Assembly: GCA_021324155.1 (NCBI GenBank)
Contig: JAJPJQ010000010.1
Coordinates: forward strand, 124,001-188,000
Length of the DNA: 64,000 nt
DNA from: Pseudomonadota bacterium
GTDB lineage: Bacteria > Desulfobacterota > Binatia > UBA9968
Direction: 5' to 3'
The position numbers and the translations under genes were made by a program. The notes under the pieces are model-generated. The model saw nothing but the letters and a program-made list of their open reading frames with translations, had not been told where the DNA came from and made no database searches. Positions 1 through 9,850 of this stretch are shown piece by piece. Numbering within the stretch: the stretch's first letter is position 1; each line of letters opens with the position of its first letter.

Positions 1-223
1 CGCGCACGAGACCTTCGGTCGTGTCCATCGCGACGCAGCGGACGGTGTTCTCGCCCAGGTGCTGCGCGACTTCGAGGACCAGATTCCCGGCCTGATCGCT
101 GATCGCCGGGTTGGTCACCTTGAGGGCGTTGTAAATCGGCGGCAGCGCGCCGTCGGAGAATTCCACGTCGACGACCGCGCCCAGGACCTGGGTGATCTTG
201 CCGGTATTGTTATTGGTGGCCAT
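1..223 (-). CDS. atpD: ATP synthase F1 subunit beta, N-terminal part (truncated by window edge)
   Basis: Reverse complement from ATG at 223 reads [36 protein letters not shown]...; located directly after atpG. Confidence 0.93.
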   Translation of the reverse strand, partial: MATNNNTGKITQVLGAVVDVEFSDGALPPIYNALKVTNPAISDQAGNLVLEVAQHLGENTVRCVAMDTTEGLVR

Positions 224-359
224 GCTACTTAAACCCTCCGGGACTAACTACAGTTTCGATTTTTAGTTTCGCGTTTCGAGAAAGAGCGCCGGTACTTCTT
301 TCCGTCGACGAGCCTCAGACCTCCGGGCTCGAAACTCGCAACCCGCAACTCGAAACTTT

Positions 360-1220
360 TTACTTCAACGCCTCCGCCGTGCCGACGATTTCCATCAGCT
401 CGCGCGTGATCGACGCCTGGCGCGCGCGGTTCATCTGCAGCGTCAGGCTGCCCATCATCTTCGACGCGTTCGACGTCGCCGAATCCATCGCGGTCATGCG
501 CGCGCCGTGCTCGCTCGCCGCGGCTTCGAGCACCGCGCGGTGGATCGCGACCTGCACGACCCGCGGCAAAAGTCCCGCGAGCAGCGCTTCGACGTTGGGC
601 TCGATGAGAAATTCCGTCATCTGCTCGGGCTTTCGCTCCTCCGGGAGCGCGACGGGCAGCAGCTTCTCAACCGTCGGCACCTGCGACAGCGCCGAGCGAA
701 AGCGGCTGTAAATCAAATAGACCGCGTCGGTCTCGCCGCGGATGAACCGGCCGATCGCCTTTTCGGCGATCTCGCCCGCCAGTTCGTCGCCGGCGCGCGC
801 GAGAAAATTGAGATAGCGTTCGCCGATCGTCGCGCGCCGGCGGCGGAAATAATCCACGCCCTTGCGCCCGACCAGAATCAGGTTGATCTCCTTGCCGCCG
901 CCTTCGCGGCGGATGAACGCCTCGGTCGCCCGGATCAAATTCGCGTTGTAGCCGCCGGCGAGGCCGCGGTCGGACGTGAGCAGGATGAGATCGATTTTCT
1001 TCTCGTCCCGGACCCCGAGCAGCGGGTGCGCCTCGCGCGCGACGCGCGCGACCAGATTCTTGAACAGTTCCGACATCTTCTCGGCGTAAGGGCGCGCCGC
1101 GACCGCCGCCTCCTGCGCGCGGCGGAGCTTCGCCGCCGCCACCATCTTCATCGCCTTGGTGATCTGCTGCGTGTTGCGGATCGAGCTGATGCGCTTTCTT
1201 ATCGCCTTGAGCGTCGCCAT
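360..1220 (-). CDS. atpG: ATP synthase F1 subunit gamma
   Basis: MATLKAIRKRISSIRNTQQITKAMKMVAAAKLRRAQ N-terminus and SITRELMEIVGTAEAL C-terminus typical of AtpG. Confidence 0.97.
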   Translation of the reverse strand: MATLKAIRKRISSIRNTQQITKAMKMVAAAKLRRAQEAAVAARPYAEKMSELFKNLVARVAREAHPLLGVRDEKKIDLILLTSDRGLAGGYNANLIRATEAFIRREGGGKEINLILVGRKGVDYFRRRRATIGERYLNFLARAGDELAGEIAEKAIGRFIRGETDAVYLIYSRFRSALSQVPTVEKLLPVALPEERKPEQMTEFLIEPNVEALLAGLLPRVVQVAIHRAVLEAAASEHGARMTAMDSATSNASKMMGSLTLQMNRARQASITRELMEIVGTAEALK

Positions 1221-1336
1221 TTAAATGAAATAAAGTTTCGCGTTTCTAGTTTCGGGTTTCGAGACAGAGCGTCCGGTTATTCTCGCGTCCCTTCACTAAA
1301 TCCCGGTCATCCGAACTCGGAACCCGAAACTCGAAA

Positions 1337-2845
1337 CTAAGCCTTAAACGTCCCTTTGAATTCTTCCAGCACCTTTTTGATCCGCTCGCGCAGCTCGTTG
1401 TCGAGCTCACGCTTCTTCAAGATGTCCGCGAAGAGCTGCGCGTGGCGCGATTCGACGAACGCGTAAAGCTCCTGCTCGTATTTCTTGAGCGCGGCCGCCG
1501 GCAGATCGTCGACAAAGCCGTTCGTGCCGGCGAAGATGATCAGGATCTGCTTCTCGACCGGCAGCGGCTCGTACTGTCCCTGCTTCAATAGTTCGACCAG
1601 CCGGCTGCCGCGGTTGAGCTGCCGCTGCGTCGCCTGGTCCAAATCGGATCCGAACTGCGCGAACGCCGCCATCTCGCGGTATTGCGCGAGCTCCAGTCGG
1701 AGCGTGCCGGCGACCTGCTTCATCGCCTTGATCTGCGCGTTGCCGCCGACGCGCGAGACCGAGATGCCGACGTTGATCGCGGGCCGCACGCCGGAATAAA
1801 AGAGATCGCTTTCGAGAAAGATCTGCCCGTCCGTGATCGAGATGACGTTGGTCGGGATATACGCCGAGACGTCGCCCGCCTGCGTCTCGATGATCGGCAG
1901 CGCGGTCAACGAGCCGCCGCCGCGCGCGTCGGACATCTTGGCCGCGCGCTCAAGCAGGCGCGAATGGAGATAAAAGACGTCGCCGGGATACGCCTCGCGG
2001 CCCGGCGGCCGGCGCAGCAGCAGCGAGAGCTGGCGGTACGCGACCGCGTGCTTCGAGAGATCGTCGTAGACGAGCAGCGCGTGGCCGCCGTTGTCGCGGA
2101 TATGCTCGCCCATAGTGCAGCCGCTGTAGGGCGCGATGTACTGGAGCGGCGCCGACTCGGAGGCGGTCGCCGCGACGATGATCGTATAGTCCATCGCGCC
2201 GAACTCGCGCAGCTTATCGACCACCTGCGCCACGGTCGAGCGCTTCTGGCCGATCGCGACGTAGATGCAGATGACGTTGCCGCCCTTCTGGTTGATGATG
2301 GTGTCGATCGCGACCGCGGTCTTGCCGGTCTGACGATCGCCGATGATGAGCTCGCGCTGGCCGCGGCCGATCGGGATCATCGCGTCGATCGCCTTGAGGC
2401 CGGTCTGCAGCGGCTCTTTCACCGGCTGGCGCGCGACGATGCCCGGAGCCTTGATCTCGATGCGGCGGCGATCCTTGGTGTCGATCGGGCCGCGCCCGTC
2501 GATCGGCTCGCCGAGCGCGTTGACGACGCGTCCGACGAGCGCCTTGCCGACCGGAACCTCGGCGATGCGGCCGGTGCGCTTTACCGTGTCGCCCTCTTTG
2601 ATCATGTGCGTCTCGCCGAAGAGGGCGGCGCCGACATTGTCTTCCTCGAGGTTGAGCGCGATGCCGTAAATGTTATGGGGAAATTCCAGCAGCTCGCCGG
2701 CCGCCGCCTTGTCGAGGCCGTAGATGCGCGCGATGCCATCGCCGGTCGAGATGACCGTGCCGACCTCCTGGACTTCGACCGCCTTGTCGTAGTTCTCGAT
2801 CTGCTCTTTGATGATCCGGCTGATTTCCGCCGTTCCGATCTGCAT
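1337..2845 (-). CDS. atpA: ATP synthase F1 subunit alpha
   Basis: [19 protein letters not shown]-loop, [16 protein letters not shown], full-length AtpA. Confidence 0.98.
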   Translation of the reverse strand: MQIGTAEISRIIKEQIENYDKAVEVQEVGTVISTGDGIARIYGLDKAAAGELLEFPHNIYGIALNLEEDNVGAALFGETHMIKEGDTVKRTGRIAEVPVGKALVGRVVNALGEPIDGRGPIDTKDRRRIEIKAPGIVARQPVKEPLQTGLKAIDAMIPIGRGQRELIIGDRQTGKTAVAIDTIINQKGGNVICIYVAIGQKRSTVAQVVDKLREFGAMDYTIIVAATASESAPLQYIAPYSGCTMGEHIRDNGGHALLVYDDLSKHAVAYRQLSLLLRRPPGREAYPGDVFYLHSRLLERAAKMSDARGGGSLTALPIIETQAGDVSAYIPTNVISITDGQIFLESDLFYSGVRPAINVGISVSRVGGNAQIKAMKQVAGTLRLELAQYREMAAFAQFGSDLDQATQRQLNRGSRLVELLKQGQYEPLPVEKQILIIFAGTNGFVDDLPAAALKKYEQELYAFVESRHAQLFADILKKRELDNELRERIKKVLEEFKGTFKA

Positions 2846-2857
2846 GCTTACCCTCCG

Positions 2858-3400
2858 CTAATAGCTTTCCTCGACCTGCTTTTTCATTTTCTCGAGCTGC
2901 GTGCGCACGCTGCCGTCGTAGATTCTGCCTTCGAGCTGCACGACCACGCCGCCGATGAGCGACGCGTCGCTCTCCTGCTGGACAATGATCTTTTTGCCGG
3001 AGATTTTTTCGAGCGACCCGCGCAAGCGCTGGAGATCGCCGTCGTCGAGCGGATTCGCCGCGACGACGCGCGCCTCCGCCTGGCCCTTTTTCTCGTCGAG
3101 CATTCTCCGGTAGCGGTCGAGCACGCCGGGGAGAAAGCTCACGCGATCGCGCTCGACGAGCAGCTCGAGAAAATGAGTCACGAGCGGCGACAGCTGGAGC
3201 TCGCGCGCGATCTCGGCCACGATGTTTTTCCGCCGCTGCCGCGAAAAGGCCGGGTCGTTGAGCACGTGGTTGAGCTCGGGCTGGGCGAAGACTTCCGCGA
3301 ACTGAGCGAGCTCGGCGGCGACGTGGTCCTCGCGGCTTTCCGCCACCGCGAGCTGGAACAGCGCCTTGGCGTAGCGGCGGCTTAAGCTTCCCTCGATCAT
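2858..3400 (-). CDS. atpH: ATP synthase F1 subunit delta
   Basis: SLSRRYAKALFQLAV N-terminus, GGVVVQLEGRIYDGSVRTQLEKMKK C-terminus, position in operon. Confidence 0.93.
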   Translation of the reverse strand: MIEGSLSRRYAKALFQLAVAESREDHVAAELAQFAEVFAQPELNHVLNDPAFSRQRRKNIVAEIARELQLSPLVTHFLELLVERDRVSFLPGVLDRYRRMLDEKKGQAEARVVAANPLDDGDLQRLRGSLEKISGKKIIVQQESDASLIGGVVVQLEGRIYDGSVRTQLEKMKKQVEESY

Positions 3401-3957
3401 CGCGCGGCCTCCACGTCGCTCAGGAATTCGCCGACGATGCGCTTTTGGTCGGCCAGCGTGAGCTGGTCGCGCAGGAGCCGCTCCGCGGTGCGGGCGGCAT
3501 GCTCGACGATGTCTTTTCTGACTCCCAGGCGCGCGAGCCGGACTTCCTGCTCGGCGAGAAAATCGGCGTCGGCCTTGATGCGCCGCGCGATCTCCGCCGC
3601 CTCCTCCAAAAGCTTCGCCTTCGCGCGCTCGGCGTCGGCGCGGAGCTCTTCGCGGATCGTGCGCAGCTCGTCGCCCAGGCGCGCGAGCCGGCTGCGAAAG
3701 TCGGCGAGCAGCATCTCGGCGCGGCGCTTCGCCTCGTCGGCTTCGTCGATCGCCGAGGCGATCGCCGCGCGGCGTTTTTTGAAATAAGCGCGCGCCAGCG
3801 GCAGGACGTACTTGTAGATGAGGAAAACAAACAGCAGGAAGTTGACGGTCGGGAATATGAGCTCGGACGCCGAGGCGGCGTGGTGCTCCTCGGCCTCAAC
3901 GGCGAAAGCGGGCGCGGACAAGCATAGCGTTGCGAGCGATACGAGCAGGCGCCTCAT
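3397..3957 (-). CDS. atpF: ATP synthase F0 subunit b, with predicted signal peptide
   Basis: Signal-peptide-like N-terminus then ELIFPTVNFLLFVFLIYKYVLPLARAYFKKRRAAI; coiled-coil stalk; operon context. Confidence 0.88.
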   Translation of the reverse strand: MRRLLVSLATLCLSAPAFAVEAEEHHAASASELIFPTVNFLLFVFLIYKYVLPLARAYFKKRRAAIASAIDEADEAKRRAEMLLADFRSRLARLGDELRTIREELRADAERAKAKLLEEAAEIARRIKADADFLAEQEVRLARLGVRKDIVEHAARTAERLLRDQLTLADQKRIVGEFLSDVEAAR

Positions 3958-4391
3958 CCGACCTTCCTCCCGAGGACCTTCTCGGCCATCTGGCGCGCGA
4001 TCGTCTCGGCTTCTTGCAGCGCCTGGGCGCGCCCCTGCTCCATTTCCTTTTTGATCTCGTCGCGCACGGCGGCGAGCCGCTCGGCCGATTGCGCGCGCGA
4101 TTCGGTCAGCAACTGCTCGCGCGTCCGGCGCGCCTCTTCGAGCAGGGCCTCTTTCGCGGCGGCGCCCTCGTCGTTCGCCTGCCGGATCGCGCTTTCGTAG
4201 TCCGCGCGCAGGCGCTCGGCCTCGGCAGTGAGCGCCGTCGCGGCGGCCTTCAGCCCCTCAGTGCGCTTCTCGCGCTCTTCGACCAGTCGGAGAAACGGCT
4301 TGAACAAAATCTTGTTGAGGATCGCCCACAGCAGGAGCAGGACGACGATCTGAATTAGGACCTGTATCGCGTTTTGAATCGCGTTTTCCAT
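3954..4391 (-). CDS. ATP synthase F0 second b-type (b') subunit
   Basis: N-terminal TM segment IQVLIQIVVLLLLWAILNKILFKPFLRLVEEREKRTEGL plus long charged coiled coil; 4-bp overlap with atpF. Confidence 0.85.
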   Translation of the reverse strand: MENAIQNAIQVLIQIVVLLLLWAILNKILFKPFLRLVEEREKRTEGLKAAATALTAEAERLRADYESAIRQANDEGAAAKEALLEEARRTREQLLTESRAQSAERLAAVRDEIKKEMEQGRAQALQEAETIARQMAEKVLGRKVG

Positions 4392-4498
4392 GCCTAACGA
4401 CTACTAATGTATATACGCTCCCGCAGCGGACCGGACGGACCCGATCGCGAACGGTTACAATGAGCGTGGATTGCGGGGAATGCGAGCGGCGCCCGAAG

Positions 4499-5002
4499 CT
4501 ATTTCTCCACCGTCTCCAACTTCGGCGTGCCGTCCTCTGACTCCGGCTCGGCCGGCATCTCGCGCCGTTTTTTGGCGCCGTCCATTAAACAATCGCCATC
4601 GAAAATCACACCCTCGGCGACGACCAGCCGCGGCGCGGCGATATTGCCCGTCACTCGCGCCGGCGCGTCCAATTCGACTTTTTCCTTGGCGGCGACGTCG
4701 CCTTCGACGCTCCCGCGGATCACCACCACGTCGCCGGCGATGTTGGCCCGGATCTCCGCGCCGTCGCCGATGCTGAGCGTGCCGCCGCGGCAGAGAATAT
4801 CGCCGCTGACGTTACCGTCGATCTCGGCCGTGCCGATCACGAGTAGTTTTCCCGTCACCCGGCTGCCCTTAAAAAAATGGGCGGCCAAGTCCGCCGCCGG
4901 CTCCGCGACCTTTTTTACCTCGGTCGGCGGCTCCGCGATCAGATTGGGACGATCATCGAACAGCGGCGTTTTCGTCCGCTCGCCGCGGCCAAACCAAGCC
5001 AA
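4499..5002 (-). CDS. Bactofilin / polymer-forming cytoskeletal protein
   Basis: GSRVTGKLLVIGTAEIDGNVSGDILCRGGTLSIGDGAEIRANIAGDVVVIRGSVEGDV beta-helix repeat pattern. Confidence 0.88.
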   Translation of the reverse strand: MAWFGRGERTKTPLFDDRPNLIAEPPTEVKKVAEPAADLAAHFFKGSRVTGKLLVIGTAEIDGNVSGDILCRGGTLSIGDGAEIRANIAGDVVVIRGSVEGDVAAKEKVELDAPARVTGNIAAPRLVVAEGVIFDGDCLMDGAKKRREMPAEPESEDGTPKLETVEK

Positions 5003-5177
5003 AAAGCACCCTCCCGAGGAAGGCTTTTGCTATAACATTCGGGCTATGCGTTGTCAAAAGAAGATGGCGCAAAAAGCCCCGGAAAATGCTGCCACCCCTA
5101 ACCCCTCCTTAGAAAGGAGGGGAATGAAAACGGCGCGCGATCGAATTGTATTGGTGCCGCGGCTCCGATTCCCCTCC

Positions 5178-5987
5178 TCACGAAGGAGGAAGAAAGGGAG
5201 AGGTGAGCTTCTTCCGACGATTGGAAGTCTTAGGGCACGCGAGGTATTTGGGGTCGATCGCATCGATCATCGTGAAGGCGTTCTTGAGCGCAAAGCCGTG
5301 CGCGTCGTTATTGTAGTAGACGTAGACGTCGCGGCCCGCGCGCGCCACGCGCAACGCGAACTCGGCGTCGGCCCGCACCTGCGCCTCGCTGTAGAGCGAG
5401 GCGTACTGCGCGGTCGTGCCGTGGCGGCGGATGTAGCAGAACCGCCCCAGGACGGGGATGTCGCGTGGCAGATCGCGCCAATCGGCGATGCAGACGGTCC
5501 AGCCGGCGCGCTCGACCGCGTCATAGACCTCTTTTTTGAGCCAGCTCTCGTCGCGAAATTCGAGGACGACCTTCAATCCCTTGCGGCGCTTTAGCGCGCG
5601 CCTGAGCCCTTCGAGTCGGTCGAGGTCCGCCTTCATGCGCGGCGGCAGCTGGAACAGGACCGGCCCCAATTTCTTTCCCAGCTTCGCGGAATTCTTGAGA
5701 AACAGTCTGACGCTGTCTTCGGGGTCTTTCAGGCGCTTGATGTGCGTGATGAAGCGGCTCGCCTTGACGGCGTAAATAAAATCGGCCGGCGCGCGCTTCG
5801 CCCACGCCGCGAAGGTTTCCGGCGGCGGCAGGCGGTAGAAGCTGTTGTTGATCTCGACGGTGCCGAAGCGCTCGGCGTAGAACTCAAGCCATTCGCTCTG
5901 CGGCAAGCCCTTGGGATAGAACGTGCCGTTCATCCAGTGCTTATAGTTCCAGCCGCTCGTGCCGACGAAGATCCGCCCCGCCATCAC
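5178..5987 (-). CDS. DUF72 domain-containing protein
   Basis: RIFVGTSGWNYKHWMNGTFYPKGLPQSEWLEFYAERFGTVEINNSFYRLP is the DUF72 signature; C-terminal tail encoded by a repeat hairpin. Confidence 0.92.
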   Translation of the reverse strand: MMAGRIFVGTSGWNYKHWMNGTFYPKGLPQSEWLEFYAERFGTVEINNSFYRLPPPETFAAWAKRAPADFIYAVKASRFITHIKRLKDPEDSVRLFLKNSAKLGKKLGPVLFQLPPRMKADLDRLEGLRRALKRRKGLKVVLEFRDESWLKKEVYDAVERAGWTVCIADWRDLPRDIPVLGRFCYIRRHGTTAQYASLYSEAQVRADAEFALRVARAGRDVYVYYNNDAHGFALKNAFTMIDAIDPKYLACPKTSNRRKKLTSPFLPPS

Positions 5988-7546
5988 CTCTTATTGTGGC
6001 GCGCGGAGCGGTCGAAGACTATACCCCCGCCGGCGTCGCGCAAAAGGTGCTTCTGCACCTTCGAGCTCGGCGTCTTGGGCAGCTCGGCGACGAACTCGAC
6101 GTAGCGCGGCACCTTGAAGGCCGCGAGGCGCTCGGCGCAGTGCGACCAGATCGCATCCGCGCCGACGTCGTTGGAGCGCGGCTTGAGCACGATGCAGGCC
6201 TTCAGCTCCTCCTGACGGATCGGGTCCGGCACGCCAAAGACCGCCGACTCGGCGACACCGGGATGGGCATTCAGCACGCGCTCGACCTCTTCGGCCGAGA
6301 TGTTCTCGTCGCCGCGCTTGATCATGTCCTTCTTGCGGTCGACGAAGAAGAGAAAGCCGTCTTCGTCGACGTAGCCCAAATCTCCGGTATGCAGCCAGCC
6401 GTCCACAATCGCCGCGGCGGTCGCCGCGGGATTTTTGTAATATCCTTGCATAATCGCGGGGCTTCTTTTCACGATCTCGCCGAGCTTGCCGCGCGCGAGC
6501 TCGGCGCCGTCGGCGCCGATAATTTTTACCTGATGCGCGTCGGGCGCCGCGGGCAGCCCGCAGCTCCCGAGCTTGCGCACGGATTTATCCGGCGGCCCGA
6601 GGATGCTCAAGATGTCTTCGGTCAGACTGTACGAGCCGCAGGCGATCAGGCCGAAGCGCTCCTCGAATCGCACATGCTGCTCCGGCGGCAGCAGCGCTAC
6701 CGCGAGGCGGAGCGGGTTGTCGGCGTCGTCGGCCTTTTCCGGCAGACTCAGGAGAATCGTCGGGATCGTGCGCATGAGGCTTGACGTCGTCGCGCCGTAT
6801 TCGCGCACCTCGTCCCAGAAGCGCGACGCGCTGAAGCGATCCGTCAGCACCATGCTGCCGCCGACCGACAGCATCGCGAGCGCCATGTGGCAGAGCGCGT
6901 TGACGTGAAAGAGCGGCATCAAGACCAGCGCGCGGTCGCGCTCGCTCCAGCCGAGCGCCTCGGCGCGCTGCTGCGGCGCGAAGGCGTAAGCCAATTGCGT
7001 CAGCATCACGCCCTTCGGGCGGTCGGTCGTGCCGGAGGTGTAGGTGATCGAGGCGAGGTCGCCGGGGCGGACATCTGTATGTGGCGCGGCGCCGCCGCCG
7101 CAAAGAAATTCCTCCCAGCCGAGACAGTCGCCGCTCGTCTCGGCGCCGAGCGCGATAACGCGCTCAAGGCGCGGCGCGCTTGCGCGCGCATTGGCGACGA
7201 GCGGCAGATGCTCGGCGCTCGTAAGCAGGTATTTCGCCTCGGAGTGGTCGAGCACGTAGCCGACCTCGTCCGCGGCGAAGGCGGTGTTGACCGGCACGAA
7301 CACCGCGCCGATCTCGGCCGCCGCGAAGACCGCGGCGAGAAACTCGGGGCGGTTATCCAGCAGCAGCGCGATCTTGTCTCCTTTCGCGACGCCGAGGCGC
7401 GCGAATGCGCCGGCGGCGCGCGCCGCATCGCCGGCGAGCTCGCCGTAGGTCGTGCGCCGCGCGCCGTGGAGCGCGAGAAGCCGCTCGGGATGCGAGGCGG
7501 CGCGAACGCGCAAGAGTTCCGGCAGCGTCGATGCGGTGCTAAACAT
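5984..7546 (-). CDS. AMP-dependent acyl-CoA synthetase/ligase
   Basis: ITYTSGTTDRPKGVMLTQ AMP-binding motif, GWLHTGDLGYVDEDGFLFFVDRKKDMI; ATG at 7546 preferred over 7576. Confidence 0.9.
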   Translation of the reverse strand: MFSTASTLPELLRVRAASHPERLLALHGARRTTYGELAGDAARAAGAFARLGVAKGDKIALLLDNRPEFLAAVFAAAEIGAVFVPVNTAFAADEVGYVLDHSEAKYLLTSAEHLPLVANARASAPRLERVIALGAETSGDCLGWEEFLCGGGAAPHTDVRPGDLASITYTSGTTDRPKGVMLTQLAYAFAPQQRAEALGWSERDRALVLMPLFHVNALCHMALAMLSVGGSMVLTDRFSASRFWDEVREYGATTSSLMRTIPTILLSLPEKADDADNPLRLAVALLPPEQHVRFEERFGLIACGSYSLTEDILSILGPPDKSVRKLGSCGLPAAPDAHQVKIIGADGAELARGKLGEIVKRSPAIMQGYYKNPAATAAAIVDGWLHTGDLGYVDEDGFLFFVDRKKDMIKRGDENISAEEVERVLNAHPGVAESAVFGVPDPIRQEELKACIVLKPRSNDVGADAIWSHCAERLAAFKVPRYVEFVAELPKTPSSKVQKHLLRDAGGGIVFDRSARHNKR

Positions 7547-7626
7547 ATAAATGTTCCATAGCGCCGATGGTCGCACGGTTGCAATCGGGGCACGGATGCG
7601 CCCCGCCGCGGCGCAAAGGAGGAATC

Positions 7627-8277
7627 ATGCCCGATCCAGTCGCTGCGCGAATCGTCTCCGTCAACGTCGGCCGGCCGCGCGAGTTCGAGTTCAACGGCAA
7701 GCCGGCCAGGAGCGCGATCTGGAAATCTCCCGTCGAAGGCCGCATCGGCGCGCACGGCGTCAACCTGGACGGCGACGACCAGGCCGACCGCAAGGCGCAC
7801 GGCGGCTACGACAAGGCGGTCTACGCCTACGCGCTTGAGGACTTACGATGGTTCGAGCGCGAGGAAGCGCGCGCGATCCCCTACGGCGGCTTCGGCGAGA
7901 ACCTCACGACCGAAGGCATCGACGTCAACGACGCGCTCGTCGGCGAGCGCTGGGAAGTCGGCGGCGTGCTCCTCGAAGTCTCCGAGCCGCGCATCCCGTG
8001 CTGGCGCCTCGGCGTGCGCATGGACGACCAGCATTTCATCCGCCGCTTCACCGACGCGCTGCGGCCCGGCGCTTACCTCCGCATCGTGCGCGAGGGCGAG
8101 CTGGGCATGGGCGACGCGATCCGCGTCGTCGAAAGGCCGCGCCACGACGTCACGGTCCGCGACGTCTTCCGCATCTATACGCGCGACCGCGGCGAGATCC
8201 CGAAGCTCCTCGCCGTGCCCAAGCTCTCCGCCGCCTGGCGCGGCTGGGCCGAGCACATGGCGCAGAAGCAGGCGTAG
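7627..8277 (+). CDS. MOSC domain-containing protein (YiiM-like)
   Basis: KSPVEGRIGAHGVNLDGDDQADRKAHGGYDKAVYAYALEDLRWFE...PYGGFGENLTTEGID; AAAGGAGGAATC RBS before ATG 7627. Confidence 0.92.
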   Translation: MPDPVAARIVSVNVGRPREFEFNGKPARSAIWKSPVEGRIGAHGVNLDGDDQADRKAHGGYDKAVYAYALEDLRWFEREEARAIPYGGFGENLTTEGIDVNDALVGERWEVGGVLLEVSEPRIPCWRLGVRMDDQHFIRRFTDALRPGAYLRIVREGELGMGDAIRVVERPRHDVTVRDVFRIYTRDRGEIPKLLAVPKLSAAWRGWAEHMAQKQA

Positions 8278-8360
8278 CGGCATTTCTTTTTCACCGACTA
8301 GAAATCGCCGGCGCAAAATGTATATTGGAGGACTTATTTTGCGTTCGGGGGTCTCGCTGA

Positions 8361-8810
8361 ATGAAAGCGTTCGTTCTTTTGCTCGAAATCTTTTTTCTGG
8401 CTTTTTCTTTTCCGCTCTACGCCGGAGATCTGTCCTCGCCGGTGGGCAAGTGGATGACGATCGACGACAAGTCCGGCAAGCCCGGCGGCATCATCCGCAT
8501 CGAGCAGGTCGACGGTCACTATAAAGGATGGATCGAAAAAATCTTTCCCGATCCCGACGAAAACCCCAATCCGAAATGTGTTTACTGCGAGGGCGAGCGG
8601 AAAAATCAGCCGGTCGTCGGCCTGAATTTCATGTGGGGGCTCACCAGGGAGGGCGACGAGTTTTCCGGCGGCGAGATTCTCGACCCGCGGAGCGGCAAGA
8701 TCTACCGCGCGCGGATGAAGCTCGAGGACGGCGGCAAAAAGCTCAACGTGCGCGGCTTCATCGGCTTCTCGCTCCTCGGCCGCAGCCAGGTCTGGAACCG
8801 CGTCGAGTAG
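8361..8810 (+). CDS. DUF2147 domain-containing exported protein (copy 1)
   Basis: Signal peptide; SPVGKWMTIDDKSGKPGGIIRIEQVDGHYKGWIEKIFP...; homologous to 16352..16792. Confidence 0.9.
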   Translation: MKAFVLLLEIFFLAFSFPLYAGDLSSPVGKWMTIDDKSGKPGGIIRIEQVDGHYKGWIEKIFPDPDENPNPKCVYCEGERKNQPVVGLNFMWGLTREGDEFSGGEILDPRSGKIYRARMKLEDGGKKLNVRGFIGFSLLGRSQVWNRVE

Positions 8811-8894
8811 GCGCCGGAAGGCGCTCGCAGGGCTTTTCCCGCCTAATTTCCGTTGACGAACTGTCAACAGAAAACGCGTTAATCACGCACAGTA

Positions 8895-9107
8895 TCAGCT
8901 TTTTTGGCCTTCCTCGCGCGCAAGACTCACGATGAGGTGACGTTTGCCCGCGCTCAGCACGCCGGGAATTTGCTTGGCGGGCTCATGACCGCAATGCGGG
9001 CATTTGGTCGTATCGGCTATATCTGCGATTTTTTCAGGCAGAATTCCTTTAACGGTAAACGCCTCATGACATTTCTCACATCTCAACAGCGCCAGCCATG
9101 TTGCCAT
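8895..9107 (-). CDS. Small zinc-ribbon protein
   Basis: MATWLALLRCEKCHEAFTVKGILPEKIADIADTTKCPHCGHEP: CxxC...CPHC; resembles N-terminus of 11335..11652 product. Confidence 0.65.
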   Translation of the reverse strand: MATWLALLRCEKCHEAFTVKGILPEKIADIADTTKCPHCGHEPAKQIPGVLSAGKRHLIVSLAREEGQKS

Positions 9108-9323
9108 ACGATATATAAAACAAATTAATTTGTGTATGTTTCGCGAATCAAAATATATGTATTTGCCATGTGTCGCCTGTGCATTCCAATCAGGTAATTA
9201 CCCGAAAACTCGCGCGAAAAAGACCCTAGTCGACTCGTGGGCGACGCGCGTCGGGCTTTTTACTTGCCGGGCGCTCAAAAAGCGGTAGGATTGAAGCCGG
9301 GCGCCGCACCGCCCGGAGGACCT

Positions 9324-9722
9324 ATGGAAGAAAGCGAAAAAATCGTCCGCGTCTTCTACGACTCGACCGCGCCGGGACACCGCGAGCGGCTCTGCGCGAT
9401 CCAGGCGCCGGAGATCGTCTACGATCTCCCTGAAGGCATGCCGTTCGGCTGCGGCCATTTCCAGGGATTCCAAGATATCGTCGACCGCTTTCTCGTAAGC
9501 TTCTACGGCGCTTTCGACGTGCGCTTTCGCGCCGACGAGTACGTCACCTCGCGCGCGGACACAGTCGTCGTCCTCGGCCGCATCCAGGGCAAGGCGCGCA
9601 AGACGGGCGCGCCGGTCGACGTGCCGTTCGCCCACGTCTGGACGGTCGGCGACGGCTACCTCCAGCGCCTGCGCGCGTTCACCGACACGGCGACAATGGC
9701 CCGCGCGGTGGGACAATCATAA
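9324..9722 (+). CDS. SnoaL-like / NTF2-fold polyketide cyclase-family protein
   Basis: GGAGGACCT RBS then ATG 9324; FYDSTAPGHRERLCAIQAPEIVYDLPEGMPFGCGHFQG...VPFAHVWTVGDGYLQRLRAFTDTATMARAV. Confidence 0.8.
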   Translation: MEESEKIVRVFYDSTAPGHRERLCAIQAPEIVYDLPEGMPFGCGHFQGFQDIVDRFLVSFYGAFDVRFRADEYVTSRADTVVVLGRIQGKARKTGAPVDVPFAHVWTVGDGYLQRLRAFTDTATMARAVGQS

Positions 9723-9850
9723 ATCGCTTCCCACCTTCTTCACGCCGATGACGCGCCGCTTCCTCGTGCTCTTCTCCGCGCCGGCTGAACCGCCGCCGCC
9801 GGGCGCGATTCTTATCCCCAGAGGCGCGAGCTTCGAACGCGGCCCGATCG

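Noticed and set aside
1682-3385. 567-aa plus-strand ORF (and 507..1340 plus)
   Set aside because: Antisense shadow of atpA/atpH/atpG with low-complexity Arg/Asp/Ala composition; GC-rich codon artefact
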